DNA from: SAR202 cluster bacterium
GTDB lineage: Bacteria; Chloroflexota; Dehalococcoidia; Lucifugimonadales; UBA1123
Direction: 5' to 3'
Assembly (NCBI GenBank): GCA_030752795.1
Contig: JASMDM010000078.1
Location: 1-50,554, forward strand
Length of the DNA: 50,554 bases
In this document: piece by piece, positions 17,064 through 26,160 of the stretch
Position numbering within the stretch: position 1 is the stretch's first letter
Layout of the letters: each line of letters begins with the position of its first letter
Made by a program: the position numbers and the translations under genes
Notes under the pieces: generated by a model
Told to the model about the DNA's origin: nothing
The model's database searches: none
What the model saw: the letters and a program-made list of their open reading frames with translations, nothing else

Positions 17064-17870
17064 CTACTCTCCCGAAATCGAGGCGAGCGTCGGCGTCCGA
17101 TAGCGGTCGCCGGGGTCGTCCCAGCCTTTGAACTTCGGAGCGCGCTTTTCGACGAACGCCCGACGCGACTCCAGCAGATCGTCCTTCGAACCGTGATCGC
17201 GCAGGGCGTCGGCGAGTTGCAGCAGATTCGGCGCAACATTGGGCCGCATTTCGCGCATCATCCGGACTGTGTTGACCCTCGACGCCGGCGGCAGCGTCAG
17301 AAGGTGCTCCGCCATCTCGAACGCGGTCGACATAAGCTGCTCGGCCGGCACGAGGCGATTGACGAACCCGATCTGGTGGAAGCGCTCGGCGCTAAATCTG
17401 AAACTGAATGCCATTTCGGTGGCTATCGGGTGCGGAAGCGCGGCGATGTGCCCGTGGCCATAGCCGCCAAGCAACCAACGTTTCGCCTCCGACATCTCGA
17501 AAATCGCTTCGGGCACGGCGACGCGCAGATCGGTTCGCTCGACGAGCATGAACCCGCCGCCCATCGCGAATCCGTTTACGGCGCAGATCACGGGTTTGTC
17601 CAATTCTCCCGACATGAACGGGTCTTCACGAGCAGGCCGTCGCCCGCCCACGGTTCCGGCCTCGACCGACTCCTTCATGTCTTCACCGGCGCAGAAAGCG
17701 CGCCCCGTGCCGGTGAACACCCCGACCTCAAGGTCGCTGGAGTCGCGAAACTCAGACCATGCGTCTGCCAGCAACGATCGAATCTCGAAACCGAGTGCGT
17801 TCATCCGCTCCGGCCTGTTGATGCGCACGACGAATATCTGCCCGTGGCGCTTGGTCTCGACAAATGCCAT
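17064..17870 (-). CDS. Enoyl-CoA hydratase/isomerase family protein
   Basis: This is a crotonase-fold protein of 268 residues. The oxyanion-hole segments are FCAGEDMKE (near 60) and NGFAMGGGFMLV (near 99-110). Further features are RTDLRVA and the C-terminal helix SRRAFVEKRAPKFKGW. The position of the usual second catalytic Glu is hard to fix, so hydratase, isomerase and hydrolase are all possible. It lies 63 bases after the fused CoA-transferase on the same strand with a GGAGACC site, so the two probably form one operon acting on the same acyl-CoA. Confidence 0.93.
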   Translation of the reverse strand: MAFVETKRHGQIFVVRINRPERMNALGFEIRSLLADAWSEFRDSSDLEVGVFTGTGRAFCAGEDMKESVEAGTVGGRRPAREDPFMSGELDKPVICAVNGFAMGGGFMLVERTDLRVAVPEAIFEMSEAKRWLLGGYGHGHIAALPHPIATEMAFSFRFSAERFHQIGFVNRLVPAEQLMSTAFEMAEHLLTLPPASRVNTVRMMREMRPNVAPNLLQLADALRDHGSKDDLLESRRAFVEKRAPKFKGWDDPGDRYRTPTLASISGE

Positions 17871-17933
17871 TTTCGGTCTCCTGTTGTGGCTCGTATCGGG
17901 GCAACGACACCTCTGGCCCGGCCTGTCCGCCGC

Positions 17934-20399
17934 TCAGCAAAGCTCGCTGCCCGTGACCCCGAGTTCGGTCATCGTGCCGATTTCGTCACCGGTGTAGCCG
18001 AGACCGCTCAGGATGTCGTGGCTGTCCGCGCCGAAGACTGGACCGGATCTCTTCGGTAGGAACGGTCGGCGTGTCAGCCGCCACGTCGGCCGCGTCGTCA
18101 GATGTGCGCCCGCCACGCCGTGCGCGACCTCGATGTAGTTGTTCCGCTCGCGCAGGTGAGCGTCTTTGGTCAAGTGCAGCGGCGACATGACCGGGCACGC
18201 CGTGACGCCAGCTTCTTGCAATCGAGCGGCCAATACGTCGGCGTCCTGCCCGCTCGTCCATTCGCCGATCACGGAGTCGGTCAGATCCAGGCTCTGCTGT
18301 CGGGATGCGAGCATCCGGTACTCTTCGCCGCCGAGGCGTGGGTCGCCGATCAGCTCCACCAATCGGTCCCACTCGGCGTCGGAGCGACAGTCGATCGCGA
18401 TCCAGCGATCGTCGGCTGTGGAGACAGGTTTTTGGTCAAGCCCGAGGATCGGTCGGGGCTCCGCGTCGGGAATCGTCGGGTACACATTGTGCGGGGCCGA
18501 CTTCGGGTTCGCCATCCCGTAGCGCACGGGCATCGGGACGCCGAGGGCTTCGGCGATGAAGTACTCGCCGACGAGGCCGGTCACGCCGTCCCGCTGCGGA
18601 ATCATGCAGTAGCTGCCGACGCCGGTTCGCTCACGAGATATCAGCGCTGCGGTCACCGCCCCGGCACAGGCTGCGCCGGCGATCGGGTCGCCGTAAGAGA
18701 TGCCGGACTTGTGGGGAGGTCCGTCCTGATACCCTTGTAGCGCAACCAGGCCGCCCATCTGCTCAATGGTGGGTCCGAAGCCAACGCGCGACGCATCGGA
18801 CCCGACATGTCCGAACCCCGGCATCGAGATGTAGATGATGCGTGCGTTGATCTCTCGCAAATCGTCGTAGCCGAGGCCGTTGCCGTCGGCCACTCCTGAC
18901 GACCAGTTCTCGACGAACACGTCCGAGGTCGCTACAAGCTTCTTGAGCGCCTCGAGCCCTTCGGGCTGTTTGATGTCCAGAGTTAGGCTCTTCTTCCCCC
19001 GGTTGTATTCATTGAAATACGCCGACAGATTGATCTCAGGCGTGGTTCGGTTTCCGCCCGCGGTGCGAATCGGGTCGGGAAAGGTCGGTCCTTCGATCTT
19101 GATTACCTCGGCCCCCATGTCTGCGAGGAATCGCGCCCCGTATGGGCCCGACCAAACCTGCGTCGTGTCGATTACGCGCAATCCGGCCAACGGCAACTCG
19201 AGCGCTTGACCCGAAGCGTCGCTGCTGGTTTGAGGTCCGGCTTCCGACAGCTCGGCGAGCACCTCTGCTGTGTGCTGCCCGATGGTCGGCGCCGGAACGA
19301 ATCGTCCGCGATCGCCGTCGAATGCAATCGGGCCGGAAGGAACCGGGTGGGGACCCAATTCGGGGTGGTCCACCTCTTTCCAGAAGTCGGTTTCTTTGTG
19401 ATGTGGCCACGCCAGAAGTTCAGCCGGAGTCGGAATCACCGCGAACGGAGCACGATGCTCGTCGGCTATCGCGAAAATCTCGGCGGCTGTGTGTTCCGTC
19501 GTGAACCCGGGGATCATGTCACTCAGCAGCTCGTTGGCTTCCGGATTCCAACCTCCCCCGGTGAACAACGGGTCGTCTTTCATGTCGCTCAGTCCGATCG
19601 CGTCCAGGACCGAACCGGTCTGTCGGGGCATCGATGCGACGCCAATCCACCCGTCCGCGCACTCGTAGATGCCCCACAACGCCCGAGGATTGTTGCCGGC
19701 TCTGACCTGGTCGCCGCCGTACCAAAGCGACGCGGGACCCGCGCCCTCCAGCGTCGCGGCTTGCACCTCTTGAACGGAGATGTCGACGCTATCGCCGACG
19801 CCGGTCGTCTTCGCCGCGTACACGCTCGAGAGCGTCGCGCCGAACGCGTGAAGGCCAGCCTGGCAATAGGCTTGGTGACCCGCGGTTAACAGCGGGGGTT
19901 TGTCGCGATCGCCGGTCAAGTATAGCTGTCCGCCTGACGCGGCGGCGGTCAAAGTGCTCGCGGACCAATTCGCGCGAGGTCCGTGCTGGCCGAATGGGGC
20001 GATGTGCGTCACGGTTAGTCCCGGCTTCGCCTCCATGAGCTCGTCGAGATCGATCCCGAGATTGCGAAGCTGGCCCGGTGCGTAGCTCTCGAACACGCCG
20101 TCTGCCGACAGAATCAATTCTTTGAGGCGACCAACGTCACCGGCATCGTTCACGTCGAGGCATACGGAGCGCTTGCCGATTCCCAGGTGCGCGAACAGGA
20201 TGCTCTGATCCGGGTCCTCGGAATCGTTCGGCCACGGCGGCAATCGACGGATTGGGTGGCCGCCGGGCGGCTCGACGGTGATAACGTCCGCGCCGTAGAT
20301 CGCGCACAATCGGGCCGCGAACGCTGCGGCGACATCGGTCCCAAGCTCGACGATCCGTATCCCGCTCAGCACCTGTTCGTGGTTCTCAGGCAATATCAC
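17934..20399 (-). CDS. Fused double family III (CaiB/BaiF) CoA-transferase
   Basis: This protein of 821 residues contains two complete CaiB/BaiF domains, about 10-385 and 405-815. Family III enzymes swap CoA between carboxylic acids through a catalytic Asp. The second domain has it (YGDPIAG, Asp571). In the first, the matching place reads AGHQAYCQAG (His175/Gln176), so that half probably lacks its own catalysis. Family III enzymes are interlocked dimers, so the fusion looks like a covalent heterodimer with one live site. The frame opens with GTG at 20399; a TTG at 20393 lies eight bases after GAGG and may be the true start. An enoyl-CoA hydratase gene follows. Confidence 0.92.
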   Translation of the reverse strand: MILPENHEQVLSGIRIVELGTDVAAAFAARLCAIYGADVITVEPPGGHPIRRLPPWPNDSEDPDQSILFAHLGIGKRSVCLDVNDAGDVGRLKELILSADGVFESYAPGQLRNLGIDLDELMEAKPGLTVTHIAPFGQHGPRANWSASTLTAAASGGQLYLTGDRDKPPLLTAGHQAYCQAGLHAFGATLSSVYAAKTTGVGDSVDISVQEVQAATLEGAGPASLWYGGDQVRAGNNPRALWGIYECADGWIGVASMPRQTGSVLDAIGLSDMKDDPLFTGGGWNPEANELLSDMIPGFTTEHTAAEIFAIADEHRAPFAVIPTPAELLAWPHHKETDFWKEVDHPELGPHPVPSGPIAFDGDRGRFVPAPTIGQHTAEVLAELSEAGPQTSSDASGQALELPLAGLRVIDTTQVWSGPYGARFLADMGAEVIKIEGPTFPDPIRTAGGNRTTPEINLSAYFNEYNRGKKSLTLDIKQPEGLEALKKLVATSDVFVENWSSGVADGNGLGYDDLREINARIIYISMPGFGHVGSDASRVGFGPTIEQMGGLVALQGYQDGPPHKSGISYGDPIAGAACAGAVTAALISRERTGVGSYCMIPQRDGVTGLVGEYFIAEALGVPMPVRYGMANPKSAPHNVYPTIPDAEPRPILGLDQKPVSTADDRWIAIDCRSDAEWDRLVELIGDPRLGGEEYRMLASRQQSLDLTDSVIGEWTSGQDADVLAARLQEAGVTACPVMSPLHLTKDAHLRERNNYIEVAHGVAGAHLTTRPTWRLTRRPFLPKRSGPVFGADSHDILSGLGYTGDEIGTMTELGVTGSELC

Positions 20400-20690
20400 G
20401 TCCTCACTGCGTTAGCCACGCTGTACGCGTCGTATCCTAGGTTCACGGTCTCTTCGCCGCGCAACCAGAACTGCCGACCAATTCGTGGGGCACAGTGTAA
20501 CACCGGGTTTCACGCCGAGTGACCGGTTCAAGGCAACAGTCAGGCTGGACTTGGCACGTCGGGTGCGAGGGCGGACGCCAGGGGATCAAGTCAGAGTACG
20601 CGCCGGGACGATCAGCAGATGAATGTAAGTCTCTTGACAGCGAGACCATCAGCGGCTAGCCTGATGTTAACGCCAATTCCCTGTTAATCG
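20400..20690. other. Gap between fused CoA-transferase and DUF3800 gene
   Basis: It contains one copy of a 19-bp direct repeat (20488-20506) and no recognisable gene or promoter. Confidence 0.45.
20488..20506 (+). repeat. 19-bp direct repeat, left copy
   Basis: GGGCACAGTGTAACACCGG recurs as GGGCATAGTGTAACACCGG at 21568-21586, 1,080 bases away in the same orientation. The pair brackets the DUF3800 gene. Confidence 0.6.
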
Positions 20691-20735
20691 TGGGCTAGGC
20701 GGGCCTCCCGAGACATGGAGACCTGTCCTAGCCCA
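20691..20735 (-). terminator. Long hairpin covering the DUF3800 stop codon
   Basis: TGGGCTAGG (20691-20699) pairs perfectly with CCTAGCCCA (20727-20735). Inside, GGCCTCC and GGAGACC pair with one mismatch, giving an extended stem. The gene's TAG (20730-20728) is part of the outer arm. No clear T-run follows on either strand. Confidence 0.55.
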
Positions 20736-21429
20736 TAGCTTTTCCGTATCGTTCTGCCCGCTGACTCGTTGTGATGTCGCGCGACCTGATAAATGAGAGT
20801 GCGTCAGGCGGAGCGCTGCCCAGGGTAACTACATTCTTGAACCCGGTGGCGATGTGATGAACGATCTGCAAGGGTTCGACGTAGATTGATGCCGCGTGAG
20901 AGATGCTTGTGGGCGTCGGTAGATTGTAGTTTCGAGCAAGATAGTTCTGCAGGTTGTCCGTCTGATCCTTCGTGAGTTCGACTCGGTCCAAAACCAAGTC
21001 GTACTGTTGTGACTGCAAGTGCGCCCAGGAAAAGTGCCACTCCAGCAGACGGCGGAGAACCCAGTTTCGAAATTTCACTGGGTCTTGAGGTCTGGGCCCT
21101 CCATCTTTCAAGTAACGCCCATCATATTTCCGCTTGTCCAGATGAACTGCGCTTGCCCAAATGCCGCCGTCGCCATCGGCAAGCGTTCCGATGGGGTGGA
21201 TTAATCTCTGGAAGATCTCCCTCTCAGGATGCAATTTAAGCTCTCGTGACATTCTCGTCAGATAGCGGAAATTCGAGATGTGCTCGTATACCTTTCCAAA
21301 CGAATCGTCACACATGTGAAGCGCCGCCGCCGTGTAGTATTCGCTACTAAGCAGTTCTGCGCTGACGGGGTCGAAGGCCCAACCTGGATCGCCGGACTCA
21401 TCGATAAATATGTAGTCGTATTTTGGCAA
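20728..21429 (-). CDS. DUF3800 domain-containing protein
   Basis: This protein of 233 residues begins with YDYIFIDESGDPG, the acidic signature of DUF3800, an RNase H-like fold group. It continues with HPIGTLADGDGGIWASAVHL and YDLVLDRVE. Many members lie in mobile or defence-related contexts, but no function is proven. The start is a TTG (21429) about eleven bases after AGGAG. The gene stands alone between 19-bp direct repeats, with a stop-codon hairpin at its 3' end, which suggests an independently gained cassette. Confidence 0.85.
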   Translation of the reverse strand: MPKYDYIFIDESGDPGWAFDPVSAELLSSEYYTAAALHMCDDSFGKVYEHISNFRYLTRMSRELKLHPEREIFQRLIHPIGTLADGDGGIWASAVHLDKRKYDGRYLKDGGPRPQDPVKFRNWVLRRLLEWHFSWAHLQSQQYDLVLDRVELTKDQTDNLQNYLARNYNLPTPTSISHAASIYVEPLQIVHHIATGFKNVVTLGSAPPDALSFIRSRDITTSQRAERYGKAMG

Positions 21430-21784
21430 CGGATGTCTGGTCTCCTAAAGACGATTCCTGCGAGCAGCCTCCTGCGCACGGACTTGCTATGAGCCCGCTG
21501 GTCTTCTCCTCCTTTGCCACACGCCGTGGGTGACCAAATCACTTCGGCTGCCGGGCGGACGGCAGTCGGGCATAGTGTAACACCGGACTTCGGGTGAGCT
21601 TTGCCCTCTCCCGGCGATAGTTCAGTATCGGCGGGCAGTTGCGGAAGAAAGACCGAGGCGAATGTGATCGTGGCCCCCGCTGATCTTCTTGAATCGGACC
21701 TCACTCGTGGACCGCTCGCAGCCAAGCAACGTCGCCGTGTGGCGCAAGCTCGAATCCCGTCACGAACCCTCGAGGCGGCGTTCG
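21430..21784. other. Gap between DUF3800 gene and pdxS
   Basis: It carries the right copy of the direct repeat (21568-21586). I see no gene. The pdxS promoter follows at once. Confidence 0.45.
21568..21586 (+). repeat. 19-bp direct repeat, right copy
   Basis: GGGCATAGTGTAACACCGG differs by one base from 20488-20506; both copies continue with a short CTTC- or TTTC-containing tract. Confidence 0.6.
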
Positions 21785-21813
21785 TTGTCATGGGTATTCG
21801 GCGGGAGTATAAT
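21785..21813 (+). promoter_or_regulatory. Sigma70-type promoter of pdxST
   Basis: TTGTCA (21785-21790), 17 bases, TATAAT (21808-21813). This is close to consensus and would start transcription near 21820, forty bases before the pdxS ATG. Confidence 0.8.
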
Positions 21814-21860
21814 ATCGCCCATAAACAGCCACTGTCTGAACAACGAACGGAGGCCTACTT

Positions 21861-22760
21861 ATGGCGATCGACACCTCTGCGGAGACTGGAACATGGCGAG
21901 TTAAGTCTGGGCTGGCCCAGATGCTGAAAGGCGGCGTCATCATGGACGTCGTTACGCCCGAGCACGCCAAGATCGCCGAGGACGCCGGCGCTTGTGCCGT
22001 GATGGCGCTGGAGCGGGTGCCGTCCGACATCCGTTCAGCAGGCGGCGTGGCCCGCATGTCCGACCCCACCATGATCACCGGGATCATCGAGGCGGTGAGC
22101 ATCCCTGTAATGGCGAAGGCTCGAATCGGGCACTTCGCCGAAGCGCAGGTGCTTCAGGCGTTGGGCGTCGACTACATCGACGAATCCGAAGTCCTCACCC
22201 CCGCGGACGAGAACAACCACATCGACAAGGAAAATTTCAAAGTGCCGTTCGTTTGCGGCTGCCGTGACCTGGGCGAAGCCCTCCGGCGAATCGGCGAAGG
22301 CGCGGCGATGATCCGCACCAAAGGCGAAGCCGGATCCGGCAACATCGTCGAGGCTGTCAGGCATGCCCGCAAGGTGATGGGCGAGATTCGGCGAATCCAG
22401 GGCATGGACGAAGCCGAGCTTATGGCGACGGCTCGCGACCTTCGAGCCCCATTCGATCTGGTTAAGGAAGTCCACGACCTCGGAACGCTTCCAGTCGTGA
22501 ACTTCGCCGCCGGCGGAATCTCTACTCCTGCCGACGCCTCCCTGATGATGCAACTCGGCGTCGACGGCGTTTTCGTCGGCTCCGGCATCTTCAAGTCGTC
22601 GAACCCTTCACGCATGGCCGACGCCATCGTGAAGGCGACCACTCACTACCAGGACGCGAAGATCGTCGCGGAGGTGTCCAGGGGCTTGGGCGATGCGATG
22701 CCAGGGCTGGACATCAGGACCATGCCCGAATCCGAGCAACTTGCGACACGGGGCTGGTAG
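21861..22760 (+). CDS. pdxS: Pyridoxal 5'-phosphate synthase subunit PdxS
   Basis: This is the synthase subunit of the ribose-5-phosphate-dependent vitamin B6 pathway. It condenses ribose 5-phosphate, glyceraldehyde 3-phosphate and ammonia to PLP in a dodecameric TIM-barrel complex. With 299 residues it has normal length. Key features are [10 protein letters not shown] near the start (Asp29), the imine Lys86 in [10 protein letters not shown], the second Lys in [12 protein letters not shown], and the phosphate loop [13 protein letters not shown]. It is followed after one base by pdxT, which feeds it ammonia. The call is certain. Confidence 0.98.
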   Translation: MAIDTSAETGTWRVKSGLAQMLKGGVIMDVVTPEHAKIAEDAGACAVMALERVPSDIRSAGGVARMSDPTMITGIIEAVSIPVMAKARIGHFAEAQVLQALGVDYIDESEVLTPADENNHIDKENFKVPFVCGCRDLGEALRRIGEGAAMIRTKGEAGSGNIVEAVRHARKVMGEIRRIQGMDEAELMATARDLRAPFDLVKEVHDLGTLPVVNFAAGGISTPADASLMMQLGVDGVFVGSGIFKSSNPSRMADAIVKATTHYQDAKIVAEVSRGLGDAMPGLDIRTMPESEQLATRGW

Positions 22761-22761
22761 C

Positions 22762-23346
22762 TTGGCACGAGTCGGCATCCTCGCCATTCAAGGCGATTTC
22801 TTCGAGCACCGCAGATTGCTCGAGACGCTTGGCGCGGAAGTCCGTGAAATACGACTTGCACAAGAGCTGGACGAGGTTGACGGGTTAATCATTCCCGGCG
22901 GCGAAAGCACGACCATTGTCCAGCTTATCGACATCTTCGAAATGCGCGACAAACTCCGGGAGCGCGTGCTCGGCGACGGGATGCCAACCTGGGGGACGTG
23001 CGCCGGCATGATCGTCATGGCGCAGAAACTTGCGGACAAAAGGCCCGATCCGTTGAAGCTCATGAACATCGAGGTGAGCCGCAACGCTTTCGGACGGCAG
23101 GTGGACAGCTTCGAGACCGATCTGGAGATTGACTTCCTGAACGGACCCTCGTTTCGCGCCGTGTTCATCCGCGCTCCGGCCGTCAACCATGTCGGTGAGG
23201 GCGTCGATGTCCTGGCGACGCTGGAAGACGGAAGACCGGTTGCTGTTAGGCAAGCGAACATGCTCGCGACGTCGTTTCACCCTGAGCTTACCGACGACGC
23301 AAGGATGCACGCGTATTTCCTGAGTATCGTGGAACAGGCTAGCTGA
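22762..23346 (+). CDS. pdxT: Pyridoxal 5'-phosphate synthase glutaminase subunit PdxT
   Basis: This is a class I glutaminase that hydrolyses glutamine and channels ammonia to PdxS. With 194 residues it has the family's length. It shows VGILAIQGDF at the start, PGGEST at 45-50, the nucleophile Cys80 in GTCAGM, and His173 and Glu175 in SFHPEL. The start is assigned to TTG 22762, directly behind the pdxS stop (one base between), because it places Met next to ARVGILA as in other PdxT proteins. An ATG at 22693 inside pdxS is in frame but would add 23 odd residues. Translation is probably coupled to pdxS. Confidence 0.96.
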   Translation: MARVGILAIQGDFFEHRRLLETLGAEVREIRLAQELDEVDGLIIPGGESTTIVQLIDIFEMRDKLRERVLGDGMPTWGTCAGMIVMAQKLADKRPDPLKLMNIEVSRNAFGRQVDSFETDLEIDFLNGPSFRAVFIRAPAVNHVGEGVDVLATLEDGRPVAVRQANMLATSFHPELTDDARMHAYFLSIVEQAS

Positions 23347-23476
23347 CCCGTCAAGCATTCGGCTTGGCCCGCGTTCGCGGCCAATTCGAGTATCAGCCAA
23401 ATTCGTCGCCGCGATGGTCAATGATGCGGTCTCGGCAGGGTCGGCATACGAGAGCTCCGAAAGCAGAAGTTTTCGT

Positions 23477-24424
23477 ATGATCAGGTCGTTTAACTCATTG
23501 GACATAGTCCGCTCCGCGCTGGCGTCGACTAGAGGTTTGTCCAACCGCGCCGTCACGTTGAGTTCATTGCCGCGCCACGGCTCGTATTGGCGCCCGATCA
23601 TCCGCCTTTCCAGACTCCAACTTACGCCGCGTGCGCTAGATTCGGCTTGGGCTTGGACCGAGGGCGCCCAACTCCACGGCATCGCGGTTGTCGCCCCGCG
23701 CTCCGGGCTTCAAAGCTGGGAGGTTACCAGCCTGCATTTGGCGTCGGTGCAACCGGGTCCGCTTTCAGAGCTCCTCGAAGAAGCGGCCGGTGCAGCGGCG
23801 ATGCGAGGCGCCGAGCGAATATTTCTGCGACTTCAAGACGACGACCTCGTCGTTGACGCCGCACGGAAGAGTGGATTCTTCCCCTGCGTGGGCGAAACGT
23901 TGTTGCGAGGCGCGGCGATTCAAAACGGCACGCGATCAGGATCGCTGTTCGATGACGCAACCAGGCTGCGAAGAATGGTCCCACGGGACGACTACGGTCT
24001 GTTTCGCCTGCACAACGTGTCCGTTCCCGTGTCGGTGCGACGAGTGACGGGGATGACCTTCGATCAATGGAGAGCTTCTCAGGAGAGCCAGCCCGGCCGG
24101 CGATTGGAGCGGGTGTTCGAAAAAGCCGATGCGATCCGAGGTTGGGTTCGAACGTCGAAAAGAGGAGGCGCCGGATACCTGAGCGCGGCGCTTCACGCCG
24201 ATGACAGGGCCATCATGCCGGATGTTGTAGATTCGGGACTCAGAAGGCTCGCCGGCGCCAGAGACGTCTATTGCCTGACTCCTGAGTACGAGACAAGCCT
24301 TCAAGCGGCTTTGGACGCACGCCGGTTCGTTGCCGTCGACCATTTCGTGACGCTAGTAAAGACTACCGGCAAGACGGCCGCCGAACTTCAACGCGGTCGC
24401 TCCGCCCTGGCTTCCATCGAGTGA
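23477..24424 (+). CDS. GNAT-like protein of unknown function
   Basis: This protein of about 315 residues starts MIRSFNSLDI and resembles two fused acetyltransferase-like halves. The first has VTSLHLASVQPGPLSELLEEAAGAAAMRGAERIFLRL and SGFFPCVGETLLRG, the pattern of a GNAT motif A helix and following strand. The second half (250-300) has a similar layout. No clear acetyl-CoA pyrophosphate loop is visible, so enzyme activity is unproven. The ATG at 23477 is preferred over 23414 because the first 21 residues look non-coding. It lies between pdxT and the R3H ATPase on the same strand. Confidence 0.6.
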   Translation: MIRSFNSLDIVRSALASTRGLSNRAVTLSSLPRHGSYWRPIIRLSRLQLTPRALDSAWAWTEGAQLHGIAVVAPRSGLQSWEVTSLHLASVQPGPLSELLEEAAGAAAMRGAERIFLRLQDDDLVVDAARKSGFFPCVGETLLRGAAIQNGTRSGSLFDDATRLRRMVPRDDYGLFRLHNVSVPVSVRRVTGMTFDQWRASQESQPGRRLERVFEKADAIRGWVRTSKRGGAGYLSAALHADDRAIMPDVVDSGLRRLAGARDVYCLTPEYETSLQAALDARRFVAVDHFVTLVKTTGKTAAELQRGRSALASIE

Positions 24425-24487
24425 CCGTGGTTCGATGGCGCCGGGGCCGAATGATGAAGTCGAAACGTGCCTGGAGGTCGCTCGCGG

Positions 24488-24516
24488 TTGGCCTGGGACC
24501 GGACGCGATGTAGAAT
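24488..24516 (+). promoter_or_regulatory. Putative promoter giving a near-leaderless R3H ATPase transcript
   Basis: TTGGCC (24488-24493), 17 bases, TAGAAT (24511-24516). Transcription would begin near 24523, about three bases before the GTG start at 24526, and no ribosome site stands before that GTG. Confidence 0.45.
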
Positions 24517-24525
24517 ATCAATCAG

Positions 24526-26160
24526 GTGATTGATACGCTGAAAAAGGAACACGACGCCATCCAACCGGGAGGTGGGTTCGGCCAATTGCTAGATAGAACC
24601 GAAACCGAACTCGAAGTTCTGATCGACATGCTCCCCGCGCGCGTCAAAGAACCCCTCAAAGAGGATCCGGACTTCGACGAGCTGCTCGAAGTCGTCATGG
24701 ACCTCGGACGCATTCCCGAGGCCAGGTTCCTGAACCGAAACGTGCTCCTGGACTCGGGTGAAGTTACCCGTGAAGAACTCGACAGCACGATCGAGAACGT
24801 GGGCCAGTTCGGCGGAGACAACCGAGCGGGCATCGAACGCACGCTTCACCGAATCTCGGCTATCCGCAATCGCGCGGGCATCATCATCGGACTCACCCTG
24901 AGGGTCGGCAGAGCCGTCTACGGCACCATCAGGGTCGTCGAAGATCTGGTGCTCACGGAGAAGAGCGTCTTGCTTCTGGGCAAGCCTGGCGTCGGCAAAA
25001 CAACCATGCTGCGAGAAGTCGCCAGGGTGCTGTCGGACGGCGCGGACAAGCGGGTTGTGGTGGTTGACACGTCCAACGAGATCGCCGGCGACGGAGACAT
25101 CCCGCATCCGGGCATCGGCCGCAGCCGTCGCATGCAGGTTCCTTCGCCGAGCCTCCAGCACGACGTGATGATCGAGGCGGTGGAGAATCACATGCCCGAA
25201 GTCATCATCATCGACGAGATCGGCGCCGAGCTCGAGGCCAACGCGGCCCGCACCATCGCCGAGCGCGGCGTGCAGCTCGTAGCCACTGCCCACGGCAACA
25301 CCCTCGACAACCTGATCATGAACCCGACGCTGTCCGACCTCGTGGGCGGCATCCAGTCGGTGACCCTCGGCGACGTCGAAGCACGCCGGCGCCGGACGCA
25401 GAAGACAGTCCTCGAACGAAGAGCGCCGCCGACCTTCGACGTCCTGGTCGAGATCCAAAGCTGGAACACCGTTGTAGTTCACGCGGACGTCTCGGAGACC
25501 GTCGACCGTATGCTCCGCGGGCTGCCGATCTCACCGGAACGCCGAGTTTTGGAGAAAAGCGGGGCGGTTTCGAGGTCGAGGCCGCAAACCCGACGTCCTT
25601 CGACCAATGGCGGCATGCCTCAATATGCCAGTCACCCGTACAGCGGCGACGAGCACGAATCGGACGCGCAAGCCGAACCGGAACAAGCGCCGGTTTCGAT
25701 CACGCACATCATGCCCTACGGTGTGAACAAAGGTAAGCTGCAGCAGGTGGTGAAAGTAACCACCGCGCCTGTCGAGCTGGTGGACGACATCAACTCGGCG
25801 GACCTGCTGCTGACCACGAAGAATTACTATCGACGCAAGACCCACGCGCTCCAGGCCGCGGAGCAGCGGGGCAAGCCGGTCTACGTGTTGCGTCGGAACA
25901 CGACAACGCAGATCGAGCAGTTTATCCAGGCAATAACTCGCAGGACGAACAGCCCGCGCCGAACGAAGATGCTGGACATCGCCACCAAGGAAGCGGAAGA
26001 CGCCGCGGCACGGATCCAAGGCGGCGAGCACCAAGTGGAGCTGAATCCGCAGGGAGCGTACATCCGGCACGTACAGCACGAGATTGCCGAAAAGAACGGT
26101 CTGGTGTCGTCGAGCAACGGCGGAGAGCCCGCGCGCCGCGTGGTTTTCTACGCACGATAG
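24526..26160 (+). CDS. AAA ATPase with C-terminal R3H nucleic-acid-binding domain
   Basis: This is a 544-residue protein of the Ycf45 / SpoIIIAA-like group. The ATPase core runs from about 60 to 350 with Walker A GKPGVGKTT (152-160), Walker B VIIIDEIG (227-233) and a sensor region VATAHGNTLDN. The C-terminal R3H domain reads AYIRHVQHEIAEKNG and ends in ARRVVFYAR; R3H domains bind single-stranded nucleic acid. The linker (350-400) is polar. The family is widespread in cyanobacteria, plastids and Chloroflexota, and its exact role is unknown. The GTG start lies just behind a promoter, so the mRNA may be leaderless. Confidence 0.92.
   Translation: MIDTLKKEHDAIQPGGGFGQLLDRTETELEVLIDMLPARVKEPLKEDPDFDELLEVVMDLGRIPEARFLNRNVLLDSGEVTREELDSTIENVGQFGGDNRAGIERTLHRISAIRNRAGIIIGLTLRVGRAVYGTIRVVEDLVLTEKSVLLLGKPGVGKTTMLREVARVLSDGADKRVVVVDTSNEIAGDGDIPHPGIGRSRRMQVPSPSLQHDVMIEAVENHMPEVIIIDEIGAELEANAARTIAERGVQLVATAHGNTLDNLIMNPTLSDLVGGIQSVTLGDVEARRRRTQKTVLERRAPPTFDVLVEIQSWNTVVVHADVSETVDRMLRGLPISPERRVLEKSGAVSRSRPQTRRPSTNGGMPQYASHPYSGDEHESDAQAEPEQAPVSITHIMPYGVNKGKLQQVVKVTTAPVELVDDINSADLLLTTKNYYRRKTHALQAAEQRGKPVYVLRRNTTTQIEQFIQAITRRTNSPRRTKMLDIATKEAEDAAARIQGGEHQVELNPQGAYIRHVQHEIAEKNGLVSSSNGGEPARRVVFYAR

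Noticed and set aside
20488..21586. Insertion sequence around DUF3800
   Set aside because: The repeats are direct, not inverted, and no transposase motif is present; called a possible cassette only.
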